Shown one piece after another: positions 29,531 through 41,095 of a stretch of 64,000 nt of DNA. The first letter of the stretch is position 1; each line of letters opens with the position of its first letter. This DNA is from Siphonodentalium dalli (taxonomy: Eukaryota > Mollusca > Scaphopoda > Gadilida > Siphonodentaliidae). The notes below the pieces were generated by a model. That model was not told the origin of the DNA. It worked only from the letters and a program-made list of their open reading frames with translations, and made no database searches. Position numbers and translations under genes: made by a program. The stretch covers positions 155,235,043 to 155,299,042 of the forward strand of contig CP136069.1 of assembly GCA_032622095.1 (NCBI GenBank), given 5' to 3'.

Positions 29531-31579
29531 AATGATACAAGAATAATAGTATACAAACAAATATAAAAAAAAAAACATAATCAAATCAATCTTTTTTACA
29601 GTCTGGTCTTAAATGATCCCCGTCGAAATATCTTCTGGCAAAAATGTATCAATATTTAAAGTCACACTAACTATTTCTAGGTTGGTGTTAAAATACTTCT
29701 TCTAGGCTATAGGTTCAAACATACTATTTCTAGGTTATTCAAAAATTTCCTAACATATACTGACTAAATCTACAAATATTAATTAGAATATAAAGAACAG
29801 AGTTAGCTCCCCTGTGAATTGTAACAGTGTCAAAATTAATCATTATTTAAAGTCAGACTAATTATTTCTAGGTTGGTCTTAAAATACTACTTCTAGGCTA
29901 TGGGTTATACTCAGGCAAACTATTTCTAGGTTAATCAAAAATATCAGAGTTGTAAACTATATCTACAAATATTAATTGGAATATAAAGAACAGAGTTAGC
30001 CCCCTGTGAATTGTAACAGGTGTTTTATTAAGTTCATTATAGATCTTAATCAATTGATATATGTTAATGAATCATACAATGATATATTCGTTAGCGAATA
30101 AACCTATGCATGTAAAAACCACAGGTCTAAACACATTGAACTTTTTTTTAGGAACGTTATTATGTAGATTAGTAGGCAACACAGTTCAAAAACACCATTT
30201 CATAGTGATAGAAATCGAAATGTATAACCATTATCGGTTCCTTTAATGAAAATGAATGATGGGAATATATTCAAATCAATCAACTTATGTTGGAACATAT
30301 AAAAATATGTGTATCAAGCATGTTAAATTGTGAATAATTAGTTATTTATATCACCCCAACGTTAATTCATAATCTATAATATTTTAGGAAAGAAAACTGG
30401 AACAATTATCAACTATTTTCGGTTTATATGAAGACAACGTATTTCAATTCCAACACAAATTCAATATTTCAGAAAAATAAAACAAATATCCCTTTTAATG
30501 AAATATTAAATGTAAAAGCACGATAAAGCAATTAAAACACAATTTAAGTTACTTTTTCCTCAACAAAATTGAAGTTATATGTTATAATGCTCCAAAATCA
30601 ATCAAAATATGAAAATCAAATATCTCAATTGAAAGCCAAATTTAAAAAAAAAACAATTTCAATGTTAACTTTATCTGTTTCGCTCGCAAGCATCAAAAGT
30701 CCCTTTTTATTACCACAATAATCGTAAAAGACAATAAATGTTTTGTCTTTAATAAAAAAATGTAAAAAATATTATAATCATAGTCAAAAAAATTCAAGCA
30801 CAAACTTTATATGTCAATAAAAAAAAATATGAAAATTAAATAAAACTTTAATCCATTTATTTGCAAAATTGTTTTTTGAAACATTGTTGACTGTTAACGC
30901 AAACAACTGATATTCCAAATCTTTTTAAACATCAAAAGTCGCACAACCAAAGTTAAATAAATGTTTTGTTTTAACATAACAAGAGTTACTTGCCTACTAA
31001 AGAACAGATCCATCGAAGTACAATTCTCTCTCAATTTTACCTATGCGAATATGTCTGTTTATATAAGGAAAAAACATTCTATCTTTAGTCCCAAGCAAAT
31101 GATGTCATTCGAGCCATCTTTCTTTAAGTCGAATAATATACCAACATATACTCACAAAATAGGATGATGTCCTCGTCGAGAATGCATGTCCACCTCTGTT
31201 TTGCATAGTAAAAGCTACTTACCCATTAAAGAACAGATAATCCATCGAAGTATAATACTCTCTCAATTTCACCTATGCGAATCATTTGTTTATATAAAGA
31301 AATTCATTATATCTTTAATCCCAACAACATGATGTCATGCTACCCAAGTCGAATAAACCACTGTCATTCGTCAAGAATTCATGTCGAGATCTATTTATAT
31401 ACAGTAACACATTAGTTTACTCAATCTATCTATAGTCATAAAAAATGAAGTCCTTCAAAATACCAACAAAACATGTACCTGTTTTCGTCGCATACTATCT
31501 CAAGTTGGATGTAATTGTCGTCGCATAGTAGATATGATTAATGTCATTCAAACCTTACACACATCTCTGTACAATGCGA
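29531..31579. repeat. Polinton left interior: tandem copies and a second TIR inner edge
   Basis: About 29650-29830 and 29855-30020 are two copies of a ~180-bp unit ('actatttctaggttggt', 'aatataaagaacagagttag'). About 30060-30260 is a diverged copy of the last ~200 bases of the TIR ('gcatgtaaaaaccacag', 'gatagaaatcgaaatgta', 'ggttcctttaatgaaaa'). About 30975-31170 and 31210-31400 are another duplicated pair ('aagaacagat', 'ccatcgaagta', 'ctatgcgaat'). No coding sequence recognised. Confidence 0.8.
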
Positions 31580-33072
31580 TTAGGGCGCGTACACATGAAG
31601 CTGCAAGAAAATATCTGCAAGAAAATATCAGGTACAATTGTACTCTGATATTTTCTTGCTGCAAAGATTACGCCCGTGAGAAAGCGACGGATTATATGGC
31701 GTTGATTGAGCTCAATGTGACTAGCGTTAGTCGTGTTTGTTGAAGTGAATTACTGCGGACAAACAACCTATAGTCCATATCGAATATTCATAGAGTTATA
31801 AAGTGTTATGGAAAATTTTAAATGCCACCTATTTTAACGAGAAAGGAACGCGCACTCGTCGTTGGAGTAGGGATATGTTCTTCATGAACACACGAAAGGA
31901 CATCTAAACAGACGTTGGTGGGTTCGGCCCTGGATCACATCCCACATGCGAGAAGTGCGAGGAGCCGCCAACAATTTCTTATTCGAAACGTACATACAGT
32001 CCAAATTAAAGTAAAACAACTAAATCAAGGCATGTGAGGTACCAAATATAAAGCATCCCCATACACGCAGGAACGTGGCTAGAGGGTTTCCGTTGGGGGG
32101 TATCCACATTGGGAAATTCCAACTGCACCCCCCTTGAATCAGAATCAGACCAAACACAAGTTTTCCATAATTCCATTTGCATCCCCTTGCACCTCAGTGC
32201 TCGTAGACCTAATATTAGACCATGGTTCGGCCCGGTGTGCGAACATTTTGTCATCTTAACAAGAAAATAGCAAAATCCTACCATCTAGAATATCCTCAAG
32301 CATTCCTAGAGATGGAAATTTCAAACCTGACACCCCACTTAGGTTGGAAAATTTACAACTGATGACAATTCCAATGATAATGCTGACCAAATGTATGACA
32401 ATATTGTTTTCTTAAATTAACTAGCATTTTTTTTTACTTTTGACTGGCCACGGGGGAGGGACCAGGACACAAGCTTTCCAAGTGTTGGAAATTTCCAACC
32501 TGTCACCCCCCCCCCTGAGATTGGAAAGTTTCCAACTGATAACCATTTCAGACCATATTTTTTTTTACCAAAAATAGGAAAATATGCAAATATTGGTCCA
32601 AAAACAATTAATTTCCCCCAAGAAATTTTGGGAAAATCAAACTACAAGAACATTTTCAAACTATTGTTGGTGTGAAATTTCCAACTAATTTTTTGGCATG
32701 TATGAAATTTCCATTTGTTGAAAAATTTGACGAAAGTTGGGGGGTGAGACACCCCAACACCACCACCCTGTCGCCATGTATATATATAATACATCAGCGG
32801 TTCTGACAACCAATATAACATGGAAATACGTAGTATGTTGAAACAGAAGATACTATTGATGGATCATAACTCGAGCGTTTGAATTGTTACGATCAATCCC
32901 CGCGAGATTAGTTAACGGATACCGATGGCCACCTGTCAAGGTGAACACATATCACCAAATATCAGCGCGCTGCCTTCGTCTGATATTTTCCGGTATTATT
33001 TATTTCATTGGTCAAGTAAGTCACATGGGGCATACCTGATATTTTCTTGCTGGCCATGTGTACGCGCCCTTA
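31580..33072. mobile_element. 1.49-kb non-autonomous DNA transposon inside the Polinton
   Basis: TTA at 31580-31582 and 33070-33072 flanks terminal repeats GGGCGCGTACACATG and CATGTGTACGCGCCC, an exact 15-bp inverted pair. Just inside each end 'gatattttcttgctg' recurs. A TTA 3-bp duplication suggests a PIF/Harbinger-type element. No transposase was seen. About 32060-32760 contains the 'gttggaaatttccaac' repeat family also found at 53190-54275. Confidence 0.8.
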
Positions 33073-33384
33073 ATCTCCACCTCATCGTAGCTAAAATGTC
33101 AAAATATCGTTAACGAGGCGTATCTATGACCGTAAAAAACGAATAATTTATACTACATCTGTCAAATTTGCATATTTGCGGTATGTTACGGTAAACATTC
33201 CAATATAGCCTATATAAGCCACCTAAAATAGCAAATCAAGGCATGGATTCAATAGTCAGATAAGTTTATTATATTATGATTTCAGATAACTTTTAATTAA
33301 TTATTATCTTGTTCATCATATGTTCTGTGTAATTTAAAACAATAAATTATATCAAGTTTGTATATTAATTGGAGCGAAACATAT

Positions 33385-34065
33385 TGAGGAAGTTTAAAGC
33401 AGTTGTCTTAAAGTGACACTAAGATTTATTTTCTTATTCAGATACAGTATACTTTGTTCATCCCAGATGTCTTAAAATGGCACTAAGATTTATTTTATTA
33501 TTTTATATATTTATAATCAAGATGTCTTAAAAGGGCACTAAGATTTAATTTTATAATTTGAATACCAAAAGTGTTTGAACATCACAACCAAACAAATTGG
33601 AATAATTTTACCTCAGAATTGTTAATAAATAGGTCTTATTCACATCATAATTCTTAAAAAGGCAGCTAATAATTTAACTTAAATACGGTTGATAATTTAT
33701 CGTTAAAGAGCGTTTATTATCTGCTTGTATGTAACTCTTTCAATCCCTCGTAATATTCGGATACAGTATACTTTGTTCATCCCATATGTCTTAGAATGGC
33801 ACTAAGATTTATTTTATTATTTATCTCACACTATTTATAAACAAGATGTCATAAAAGGGCACTAAGATTTCATTTTAAATTTTCAATCACCAAAAGTGTT
33901 TGAACATCACAGCCAAACAAATTGGAATAATTTTACCTCATAATTGTTAATAAATAGGTCTTCTTCACATTATAATTCTTAAAAGGGCGCTAATAATTTA
34001 ACTTGAATATGGTTGAAAAATTATCGCTAAAGAGCGTTTATTATCTGTTTGTATGCAACTCTTAA
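33385..34065. repeat. Two ~320-bp tandem copies in Polinton interior
   Basis: Each copy has 'atacagtatactttgttcat', two or three 'ttaaaa(g)ggcactaagattt' sub-units, 'ccaaacaaattggaataatt', and ends 'taaagagcgtttattatctg'. No coding potential. Confidence 0.88.
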
Positions 34066-34390
34066 AAAAAAAAAACGGATACACAGAAATTTTTAGACAG
34101 TCTATTACAGTATCCAAATTAACATTGTTCCAATTCGTTATCTTTAAACATGCAAAATAAAAACAATAATCATAGTTTTACAAATTATTTTATGTAAAAT
34201 CTTATTTGTCTACACGTTGTGGCTAACCATATCGTAACAGTATATTAACATTTATCTAACAAATGCGCTCTAATTTCTACAAATTAACATTCCAATTCAA
34301 AAATTGTTTTATTTTTGAAAAAAAAATACTGTAACAGTTTTTTTTACATAATAAATAAAGATAACACTTAATAATTCTCCCTTAATCATA

Positions 34391-34495
34391 ATGGCAACAC
34401 GATTTGGAAAAACAAATGCTGATGAATCCGTACGCAATTTAGCATCAGATGTAAACATGCTCGGACCGAAACAATTCCCGATCGTTCGTTTTTAA
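34391..34495 (+). CDS. Short ORF (34 aa) at a possible gene start, Polinton
   Basis: ATG to TAA, beginning MATRFGKTNADESVRNLASD. The composition looks protein-like and codon use is like its neighbours, but it stops after 34 codons and downstream frames are closed. It could be the start of a lost plus-strand gene. No family recognised. Confidence 0.25.
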   Translation: MATRFGKTNADESVRNLASDVNMLGPKQFPIVRF

Positions 34496-34787
34496 ACTTA
34501 CAATTGATACAGGGTGAAGTGTCAAGCGTTAAGTTTCAACAAGCAGTGAATGGCCATTATATATCTGATTAAATTACCTATGTATACAACATAACGCCCG
34601 TGTTGGCATCTACACACACGCATAAAACTCATTAGTCGGCGAGATTTGAAAATTTTGAATAATTATTTATCACGCATTCATCATACAGATGTATTCGATG
34701 AAAGCAAATATAAACTGCATATGTGCACACGACCAATATGTACTTTCAATGCTATGCCTATAAATAGTATGCAATTATCTCGCAGAA

Positions 34788-35361
34788 TCAATCAAACAAT
34801 AATATTAAGCTAATTCTGTTAGTTACACCATTGCATCTGAAATTGCTCGATATATTATTATCTCGTAATGCTCGGGACAAACTATCCCAATTTCTAAGTG
34901 CACTGGGTTTCCTGACCTTGCTAGAAGGTATTATATCATTTACCAAATCAGTTATGCTTCCGATTGGCTTGTCAGATAACGAAATCATTCCACTGTCGTT
35001 AATTTCAATTCCTGGCATTCTTTTTAAATGCGATAAAAATAACGAGCCTTTTTTCTGGTAAATTTTTGGCAAACTTTCAACTGATAAATCTAATTGGTTA
35101 AGTTCAGGTAAAGCGACATCACCGGTGGGCTCTTTCGTGATTTTTACTGGAATCGGCGTTGTTTTTTATAGAATTCTTCGCCATGTCATATTCAATAGAC
35201 GTAGAATTAATTTTTCTTTTCTTAACTGACTGAGGCATGTCATTATCGTCTAATATTTGCTGCATTTTTTGTCTAACATCTTCAGTTTTTAAAGATTGAA
35301 TAGACTGAGAATGTTTCCAGTTTGCGAAAGTTTTAAATGGGACCAAAACCATTTTTTCCAT
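34788..35361 (-). pseudogene. Polinton gene starting MEKMVLVP, frameshifted, unknown role
   Basis: Two minus-strand ORFs, 35361-35119 and 35072-34788, in different frames read as one gene of about 190 residues. The first holds the start (MEKMVLVPFKTF) and a Lys/Asp-rich helical region. The second holds PKIYQKKGSLFLSHLKRMPG, then PIGSITDLVNDII. Proteins that open with a similar MVLVP start and end in a ...G(S)xxxDLVNDxx block are, from memory, common near the packaging ATPase of invertebrate Polintons/adintoviruses; their role is not known to me. The break lies between about 35118 and 35072. Confidence 0.65.
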
Positions 35362-35365
35362 CCTC

Positions 35366-35634
35366 TCAGAAAACTTTGCCTAAAATGTCTCCTAACACGG
35401 GAATTAAACTGGCGGCCAGAGCTGCTAAAAAAACACCGTGTTGTAATTTTTTTTCTTGGTTTTAACAGGATTAGACTTCTTTGACAAATGACGAATAGAA
35501 CTTTTAAATGGTCTTAAATTAGCTTTAATTTTAGACTAGATTGGTACATTTCCTTTAAGCAAATTATTACAACATTCAGATAGACTGTCTAATCTCGGTT
35601 TGTTTAATGCCCTCACGTCTCCAGTGCGTAACAT
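35366..35634 (-). pseudogene. Small Polinton protein with basic middle and hydrophobic C-terminus, broken
   Basis: Minus-strand frame with an ATG at 35634 (MLRTGDVRALNKPR) and upstream codons also open. It carries SLSECCNNLLKGNVPI, then an in-frame TAG near 35556, a Lys/Arg-rich stretch, and a hydrophobic end FFLAALAASLIPVLGDILG before TGA at 35368-35366. Its stop lies 5 bases before the next ATG (35361). The layout (ECC..LLKGN, basic linker, hydrophobic tail) recalls a small virion-type protein seen next to the ATPase in invertebrate Polintons. Assignment is from memory only. Confidence 0.55.
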
Positions 35635-35660
35635 ATTTCTCAAATATTTAGCATTTTTTC

Positions 35661-36264
35661 TTAATTTGACGCTGGGGCCCATATCGTAGGATTTTCACTG
35701 AGGACGTCTGATCTCAATCGAAGGTTATCCGGACAAGTTTGGTTGAAATCCACCAGTAAATGAGAATATGGATCTGTTGTACACAATTTATATGCTTTTG
35801 ATAAATTATTAATACCACATTGGGTAGATAAGAAATTTATCTGACCACAATCTCTAGGAGATTTGAATAAAATAAAATAATTCGCGTTTAACGATAATTT
35901 TCTACATTTTCTTTCAAAAAGATTATGCGTGACGTATATCACACTACATCCTTCGTGATGTGATTTTCTAGCGAATATATCTGTTACATTATCGATCTCT
36001 TTGTCAATATGATCCATATCATCTATAATTAATAGGTCACATTCACACAATGATTCTGGAATTTGGTTTACTAAATCCACGTTATCAGACACTTGTTGAT
36101 CAGAATTGGGAGTCACATAAGTTTTTTTTCTGGAACTGGACACATTAATTTATCTTTATTTTCGATTAAACTATATATAAACGTAGATTTCCCACTAGCT
36201 GAAGGGCCATTTATTATGGCCCTAAATATATCCTGAAAACATACGTAATTGTACGTTTTCATTT
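35661..36264 (-). pseudogene. FtsK/HerA-type genome-packaging ATPase (A32-like), frameshifted
   Basis: Start ATG at 36264-36262 (MKTYNYVCFQDIFRA). Walker A is GPSASGKST at 36208-36182. A run of eight A residues on the minus strand (about 36130-36123) is where the frame is lost. The second frame continues to 35661 with the Walker B strand LLIIDDMDH, then VIYVTHNLF and FKSPRDCGQINFLSTQ, all typical of Polinton packaging ATPases. About 200 residues in total, near the family's usual size. In live elements it drives DNA into capsids. Here it is inactive unless the frame is corrected. Confidence 0.88.
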
Positions 36265-37214
36265 TTATTGTTTTGTCAAACGCTCTTTAATTCGTTAAAA
36301 AACTATTTATTTTCCCACACTGGATGTCCGGCATAATTGACAGAGAGATTCTGATGTATACATAACAGTGGGTAGCCATATATAATCACACGCTTTGTCG
36401 ACTCGATGCTATCGCATTACAAACCGTATCGGCAGTTTAATGTCGCGAAACACCTATTGAATTCAAATTTTACTACCTGTTGTCGACCACCGCCCATAAA
36501 TATATATTGTCGACTCCGTGCTAACCCATTACAAACTGTCACCTCTGTTTAATATGGCAGAACCAATCTAAAGCCAGCTGAAATAAAAAAAATTACCACA
36601 TGGGGGCGCGGAAGGGCGTTGATATATCGTGTAAATTTAAGTAAATAAAAGGATTTTATCGTGTTGAACAGATAGTTCAACTATAAACATTGGTAGAGGA
36701 CATGAATAGTGTTCGGGAACGATTGATCAGCGCGATAGAGTTGGACACAACACCATCATGGATTAGACGGCCTGCTGTTGCAAGAAATGATCAATTTGTT
36801 GACGATAGTTTCGACAAAACATTAAATGATGATCAATTCCATGACGTTCCCGTGTAACATTGTTACGACCTCTTTCAAAGGGAATGGAGGCCCTCATGTT
36901 TTATTTTCAACATGTTTTTTTTTATCTAGTGTTGGCATTGTGAATATATGCAAGGTGGGGAATTAATTGCTACATGTGTTTTCTTAATAATCAGGTAAGT
37001 GTGATTTCTTTATGTAAACAAAACTGTTACAGCAGAAATGTTTTTTTTATAGTAAGAATGATGCACTGCTTGATATCTTTTTTTTCAATACAGATAATTG
37101 AAGCACTCAACATTTGATCTTCGCAAATTTAGTTCATAGGCACGGAACAGGAATGATATATTGGTTAAGTATGTGGCAAAACTCATGTTTAACTATTAGT
37201 TCAACTATAAACAT
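36265..37214. other. Gap between ATPase and polymerase
   Basis: An 18-base direct repeat AGTTCAACTATAAACATT lies at 36674-36691 and 37198-37215, the second touching the polymerase stop codon. The segment between could be an insertion with a long duplication, or the motif could be regulatory. It holds the small ORF below. About 36380-36430 and 36500-36545 share 'gtcgactc(g/c)(a/g)tgcta'. Confidence 0.5.
36702..36857 (+). CDS. Small ORF (51 aa), acidic, unknown
   Basis: ATG to TAA, beginning MNSVRERLISAIELDTTPSW and ending DDQFHDVPV. It opens ten bases after the left 18-bp repeat. The composition (helix-prone N-terminus, Asp-rich end) is more protein-like than nearby chance ORFs. No family recognised, and it may be spurious. 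Confidence 0.3.
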   Translation: MNSVRERLISAIELDTTPSWIRRPAVARNDQFVDDSFDKTLNDDQFHDVPV

Positions 37215-37930
37215 TCACACAAATTTCTCGAAATAGTTCCTTTCGTCAGGTCTTGTTCCATCTGTAATAATTAAAGGTGATTCTGGTAATAATAATTTTT
37301 TTATGCTTTCCCAATCTTCATCTAGCGATGATAAATAACCAAATGGTTCTGTGGCATAATCTTTGATTATTCTGCGTTTATCTCCTGCTAATCTCATCGT
37401 TTTAGTCATGCGTTTTGAGTATATATGGAAATCTTTCGTCCTAACAAATTCGTTGGGAAAATCAGCTTGTAGACTGTTTTCCTCGCCTTTAATCAGTTTA
37501 ATCATGTTGTCGAAATCGATATTGGAGTTAATCCATTTAGCAGCATTAAAACCTTTGACCTTTATAACTTTACGACCAGATTCGGCGACTTCATAAGCGT
37601 ACGATTTTGATGCAGTGGCGCAAAACTGTTTTAATGTTAATTCACCTTGACATAAATCATTTTGTAGGTCTCCCAACATACAACCGTCGGGAAGATTAGG
37701 TCCAGTGTCTGTGTGAATCCATATACACGAGTCAGTGTCCATATAAATCGCACGATCGCCTATCGTTTCTAGATGTTGGAGCATTGTTAATCTGGCATAT
37801 GCCGTTATAAATGAAGCTAAAATTACATTATTATTTCTATTTTGGTTTTGCGATAATTGTTTATACGTGTGTAATAAAGCATTTATGTTGATTTTCTTCA
37901 TCATAAAATGATTTACAATTTCCACAGTAT
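37215..37930 (-). pseudogene. PolB: Protein-primed DNA polymerase B, C-terminal fragment
   Basis: The minus-strand ORF (open from 37979) contains the family-B motif C YMDTDS at about 37745-37728, preceded by the helical NVILASFITAYARLTML segment. It is followed by the thumb/C-terminal region (KVIKVKGFNAAKW, FHIYSKRMTKTMRLAGDKR). Polinton PolB replicates the element by protein priming. This is about 240 residues of a protein that usually exceeds 1000. The exonuclease motifs and palm motifs A and B are absent, and the N-terminal piece joins in another frame at about 37930-37979, so an internal deletion removed the catalytic middle. Confidence 0.9.
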
Positions 37931-39072
37931 CTATGGTAGCATTGGTGGTTTTGTGTTTTTTTCGTATGTACGCATACATACATCACATTTAATATAATTA
38001 TCGCAGACTTTGTTCCGAATATGATTTTCGAGACATTTTTGTGATTTGCATTCAGTATCACACGTATCACATTTAACAGCTGTAAATGGATCAAAATTGC
38101 AAGGTAATTCTCGATTACAGAATTTACATATTTTGATACATTTATGCCATTTTACATATATTTTACCACATAGTTGACATGTATTTTTTAAACATTTCAA
38201 TCCATCTGCGTTTTTCATTAACCAATAATGTTTGTTATGATAAATAATATAAATAATAGCTGTAGCTGTAGTTTCTCCTCTCCATATTATTCTATTACAA
38301 TTGTCTTTGACGATTATACACATTTCATTCTGTATAAAATTTTGCATTTTTTGAACATCAGATAGGTCGCATGGAGACGATATATCGATTTCAGCTTCAT
38401 GAGATAGTTGTATAGCTTGTTTGTTTCTATACTTCGAATTATATTTTCTGCGTGCGTTGGAAAAATTTCTAACATTTTTCATATATAATTCATCATTTTT
38501 GTTGACTGGTATTTTAATCATTTCTCTCGTCATAACGATGCACATAGGTAGACATAACTTATCGGTACACTCTCCTGCACATTCTGGCATTGTGATTATT
38601 TGCTTCGATGATGTAAGCTTCTGATTCAACGATAAAATTCGACCCATAGGAATATATGCTATCGTTATATCCATAATAATATTTCCGTCAATAAGGAATT
38701 CTTGTTTGCTGTGTTGAATTGATTCAATTTTATTAATAATATCTTTTCCTTGGATAGTATCTTTTTGAAAATCTACCCATAAATCTAGGTCTAATGTTGG
38801 ATGGCTCAAAGTTAATCTAACATATCTCTCTCCCCATTCATCTAAATCAGACGCTGCTGCAACATGGTACAGTATATCGTCAAATAATTGTTCTATATCT
38901 TGTGATTCGAATATATCTGGTATATTGAGAAATTTTAAACTGTAAACTTTGTTAGTGACTTTGAACTTTTTGGAACGAATTTCTCTGGTTTTTGTGATCT
39001 CATAAAACGGTCCCGGCTGTATATTTAAAGTGATGTGAAACGTAAATTGAACCTCACAATTGAGTTCCCTGC
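37931..39072 (-). pseudogene. PolB: Protein-primed DNA polymerase B, N-terminal fragment with Cys clusters
   Basis: The frame is open from about 39072 (no ATG at the very start; first Met at 38809) to 37931, about 380 residues. The early part (LDLWVDFQKDTIQ, IMDITIAYIPMGR) is followed by a Cys/His-rich region near its end: CQLCGKIY, CIKICKFCNREL, CDTCDTECKS, KCDVCMRTYEKN. These zinc-finger-like clusters precede the exonuclease domain in Polinton polymerases. It ends at the deletion/frame junction. The true start is not fixed. Confidence 0.82.
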
Positions 39073-40590
39073 GTTATTCTGTGGAAAGACTGAATAAAAT
39101 AACCCCCATACACGAAATGCCCTAACCAGATATCAGTTTGTACTAATTATACGGCCACGTAACTAACTATTTACTTTCCCTCAATCGGGACGAATAATTC
39201 CACTGTAAACGCGAAATAAATACACTAACGAGTTGTCGTGTGCAGTCGCGGAAACACCCGAACACTTCCGACTTGGTCGGGATTGAGTCGGCTTTCGTTC
39301 TCAGAAAATAGCTTCCGTGGAGGGAGGCCGTTTGCTGGAATAGCGTAACATCAGCTTAATAAAACGAAAAACAAGCGGTATAGTCAATTCGAATGGGAGG
39401 GATATAAAAGGAATTATTGCCTGAAATCACCAACGGAAGAACATTGACCGAGTTATGAAAGAATTATAATCAAAGTGGTCATGATCGAGCAATGAACAAC
39501 GGTAACAGTTGAAAATGTTACTATTTATAGAAATTTGTAATCGTTGCAGATCGTTGACCGATTTTATGATCGAACTACAGCAGGTACAGTCTCGTGCAGA
39601 AAGAGTTGTCTTACATGTGTATTTCAAACTGTTTAATTACCTGTGCAATGCTACATGTGTGCCATATTGCTATTCACTATTCTAGTACAGACCGTATTTG
39701 TTTGGGACAGCGATAGTGATATAGATATCCATATGGAATTATGTTTTCTTCAATTTTTGAGTTTATATAGGCCCAAATAAATATACCATAAGATGGACTC
39801 AATCATTGACAGTTAAAATTGGATGGAAGTAAAGAAGTGTTGTGTATTTGCACTAAGTAAGCGCAATTGCTTTATGCTTAAGCGCAAATATTTGTATGCA
39901 AATAAATAATAAATGTAAAAAAGACTCCCATGTGATTTGCTCTAAACTCAAATTAACTCAGGCCATAAAACATTACTCAAACATAGGTGAGGACTCCACC
40001 CATATCCCATACTAAGATGGATGTTCAGACTGAGGAAACCAGTTGGAGATAGGTACATGTATTTGCTTAAGCATAATTCATTTCAATTACGCTTAAGTGT
40101 AAATGAAATCCACTTAAGCGTAAATGAGTTGCGCTTAACCGTAATTCATATACACCCCCATTGAACTCCACATACTCAAGCTGAAATGGATGCAACCACA
40201 TTACTAATGCCAGTAAATTAACATACATCAGATTATACAAATATACATATAAGGTAAGACAGCCGATGAAATTATTGCTCTTAATATAATTCCAATGTAT
40301 TATGATAACGCATAAGTCAATTATGCTTAAGCGTAAATGATTACATTAAGCGTAACTGATTTACGCTTAAATGCAATTAGTTAATATAAAATGTGAAAAT
40401 GAATCATTTGCGCTTAAGCGCAAGTATATGTCTATCAATATATTTGCGCTTAAGCGCAAATACCTAACACTCCCTTTATACTTCCCTCTGATTGTGAATG
40501 ATAGAGTCCATCTCATAGTATATTATCATGGACCCATAGTAGTAGCCCCATATAATACTGAAACATTGAAGAAAAAATATTTCCATATGC
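39073..40590. other. Polinton interior, CTTAAG palindromes, no gene
   Basis: AT-rich. From about 39860 to 40460 the palindromes 'gcttaagcgtaa', 'cgcttaagcgca' and related forms recur. Perfect TTGCGCTTAAGCGCAA cores are seen near 40408 and 40443. No coding sequence recognised. Confidence 0.6.
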
Positions 40591-40950
40591 ATATATCAGC
40601 ATCTCTGTCCCTGGTGTCCCAAGAATTGGTGCCTCACTCCCAGAGCTCTAGTATATTTTATTAAAGGGACATCTCCTACACAGATATATACCATTTCCAT
40701 GGCCATAAATATGGAATTCGGGGTTACTGGGGACTCGCTTCCCTCACATGGTGTACTTATTGACTTGAAATTGGGGAAAACCCCAATTTTCATATTATCA
40801 GCATCCCTGCCCCCAAGAATTTGTGTCTCCATCCCAGAGATCTAGTATATTTTATAAAAGAGATATATCCTGCACATATCTCTACCATTTCCATGGTCAT
40901 AAAAGAGATATTGGGGTTACTGGGGGGGGTGCTTCCCTCATATGGTGGGT
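40590..40950. repeat. ~200-bp tandem duplication
   Basis: About 40595-40755 and 40797-40945 share 'atatcagcatc', 'ccagagctctagtatatttt', 'taccatttccatggccataa' and 'ggggttactgggg'. Confidence 0.8.
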
Positions 40951-41095
40951 CTGTGCCATTTAAAATTAATTCAGGGGGGTGATATCAATGCATATTAATT
41001 TTTATTTGCGCAAATGATTTACACTGAAGCGCAAATGATAGATGATATTTTGCGAAATATTTGCGCTTGATCGTAAATGAATAATAAATGTGAAA

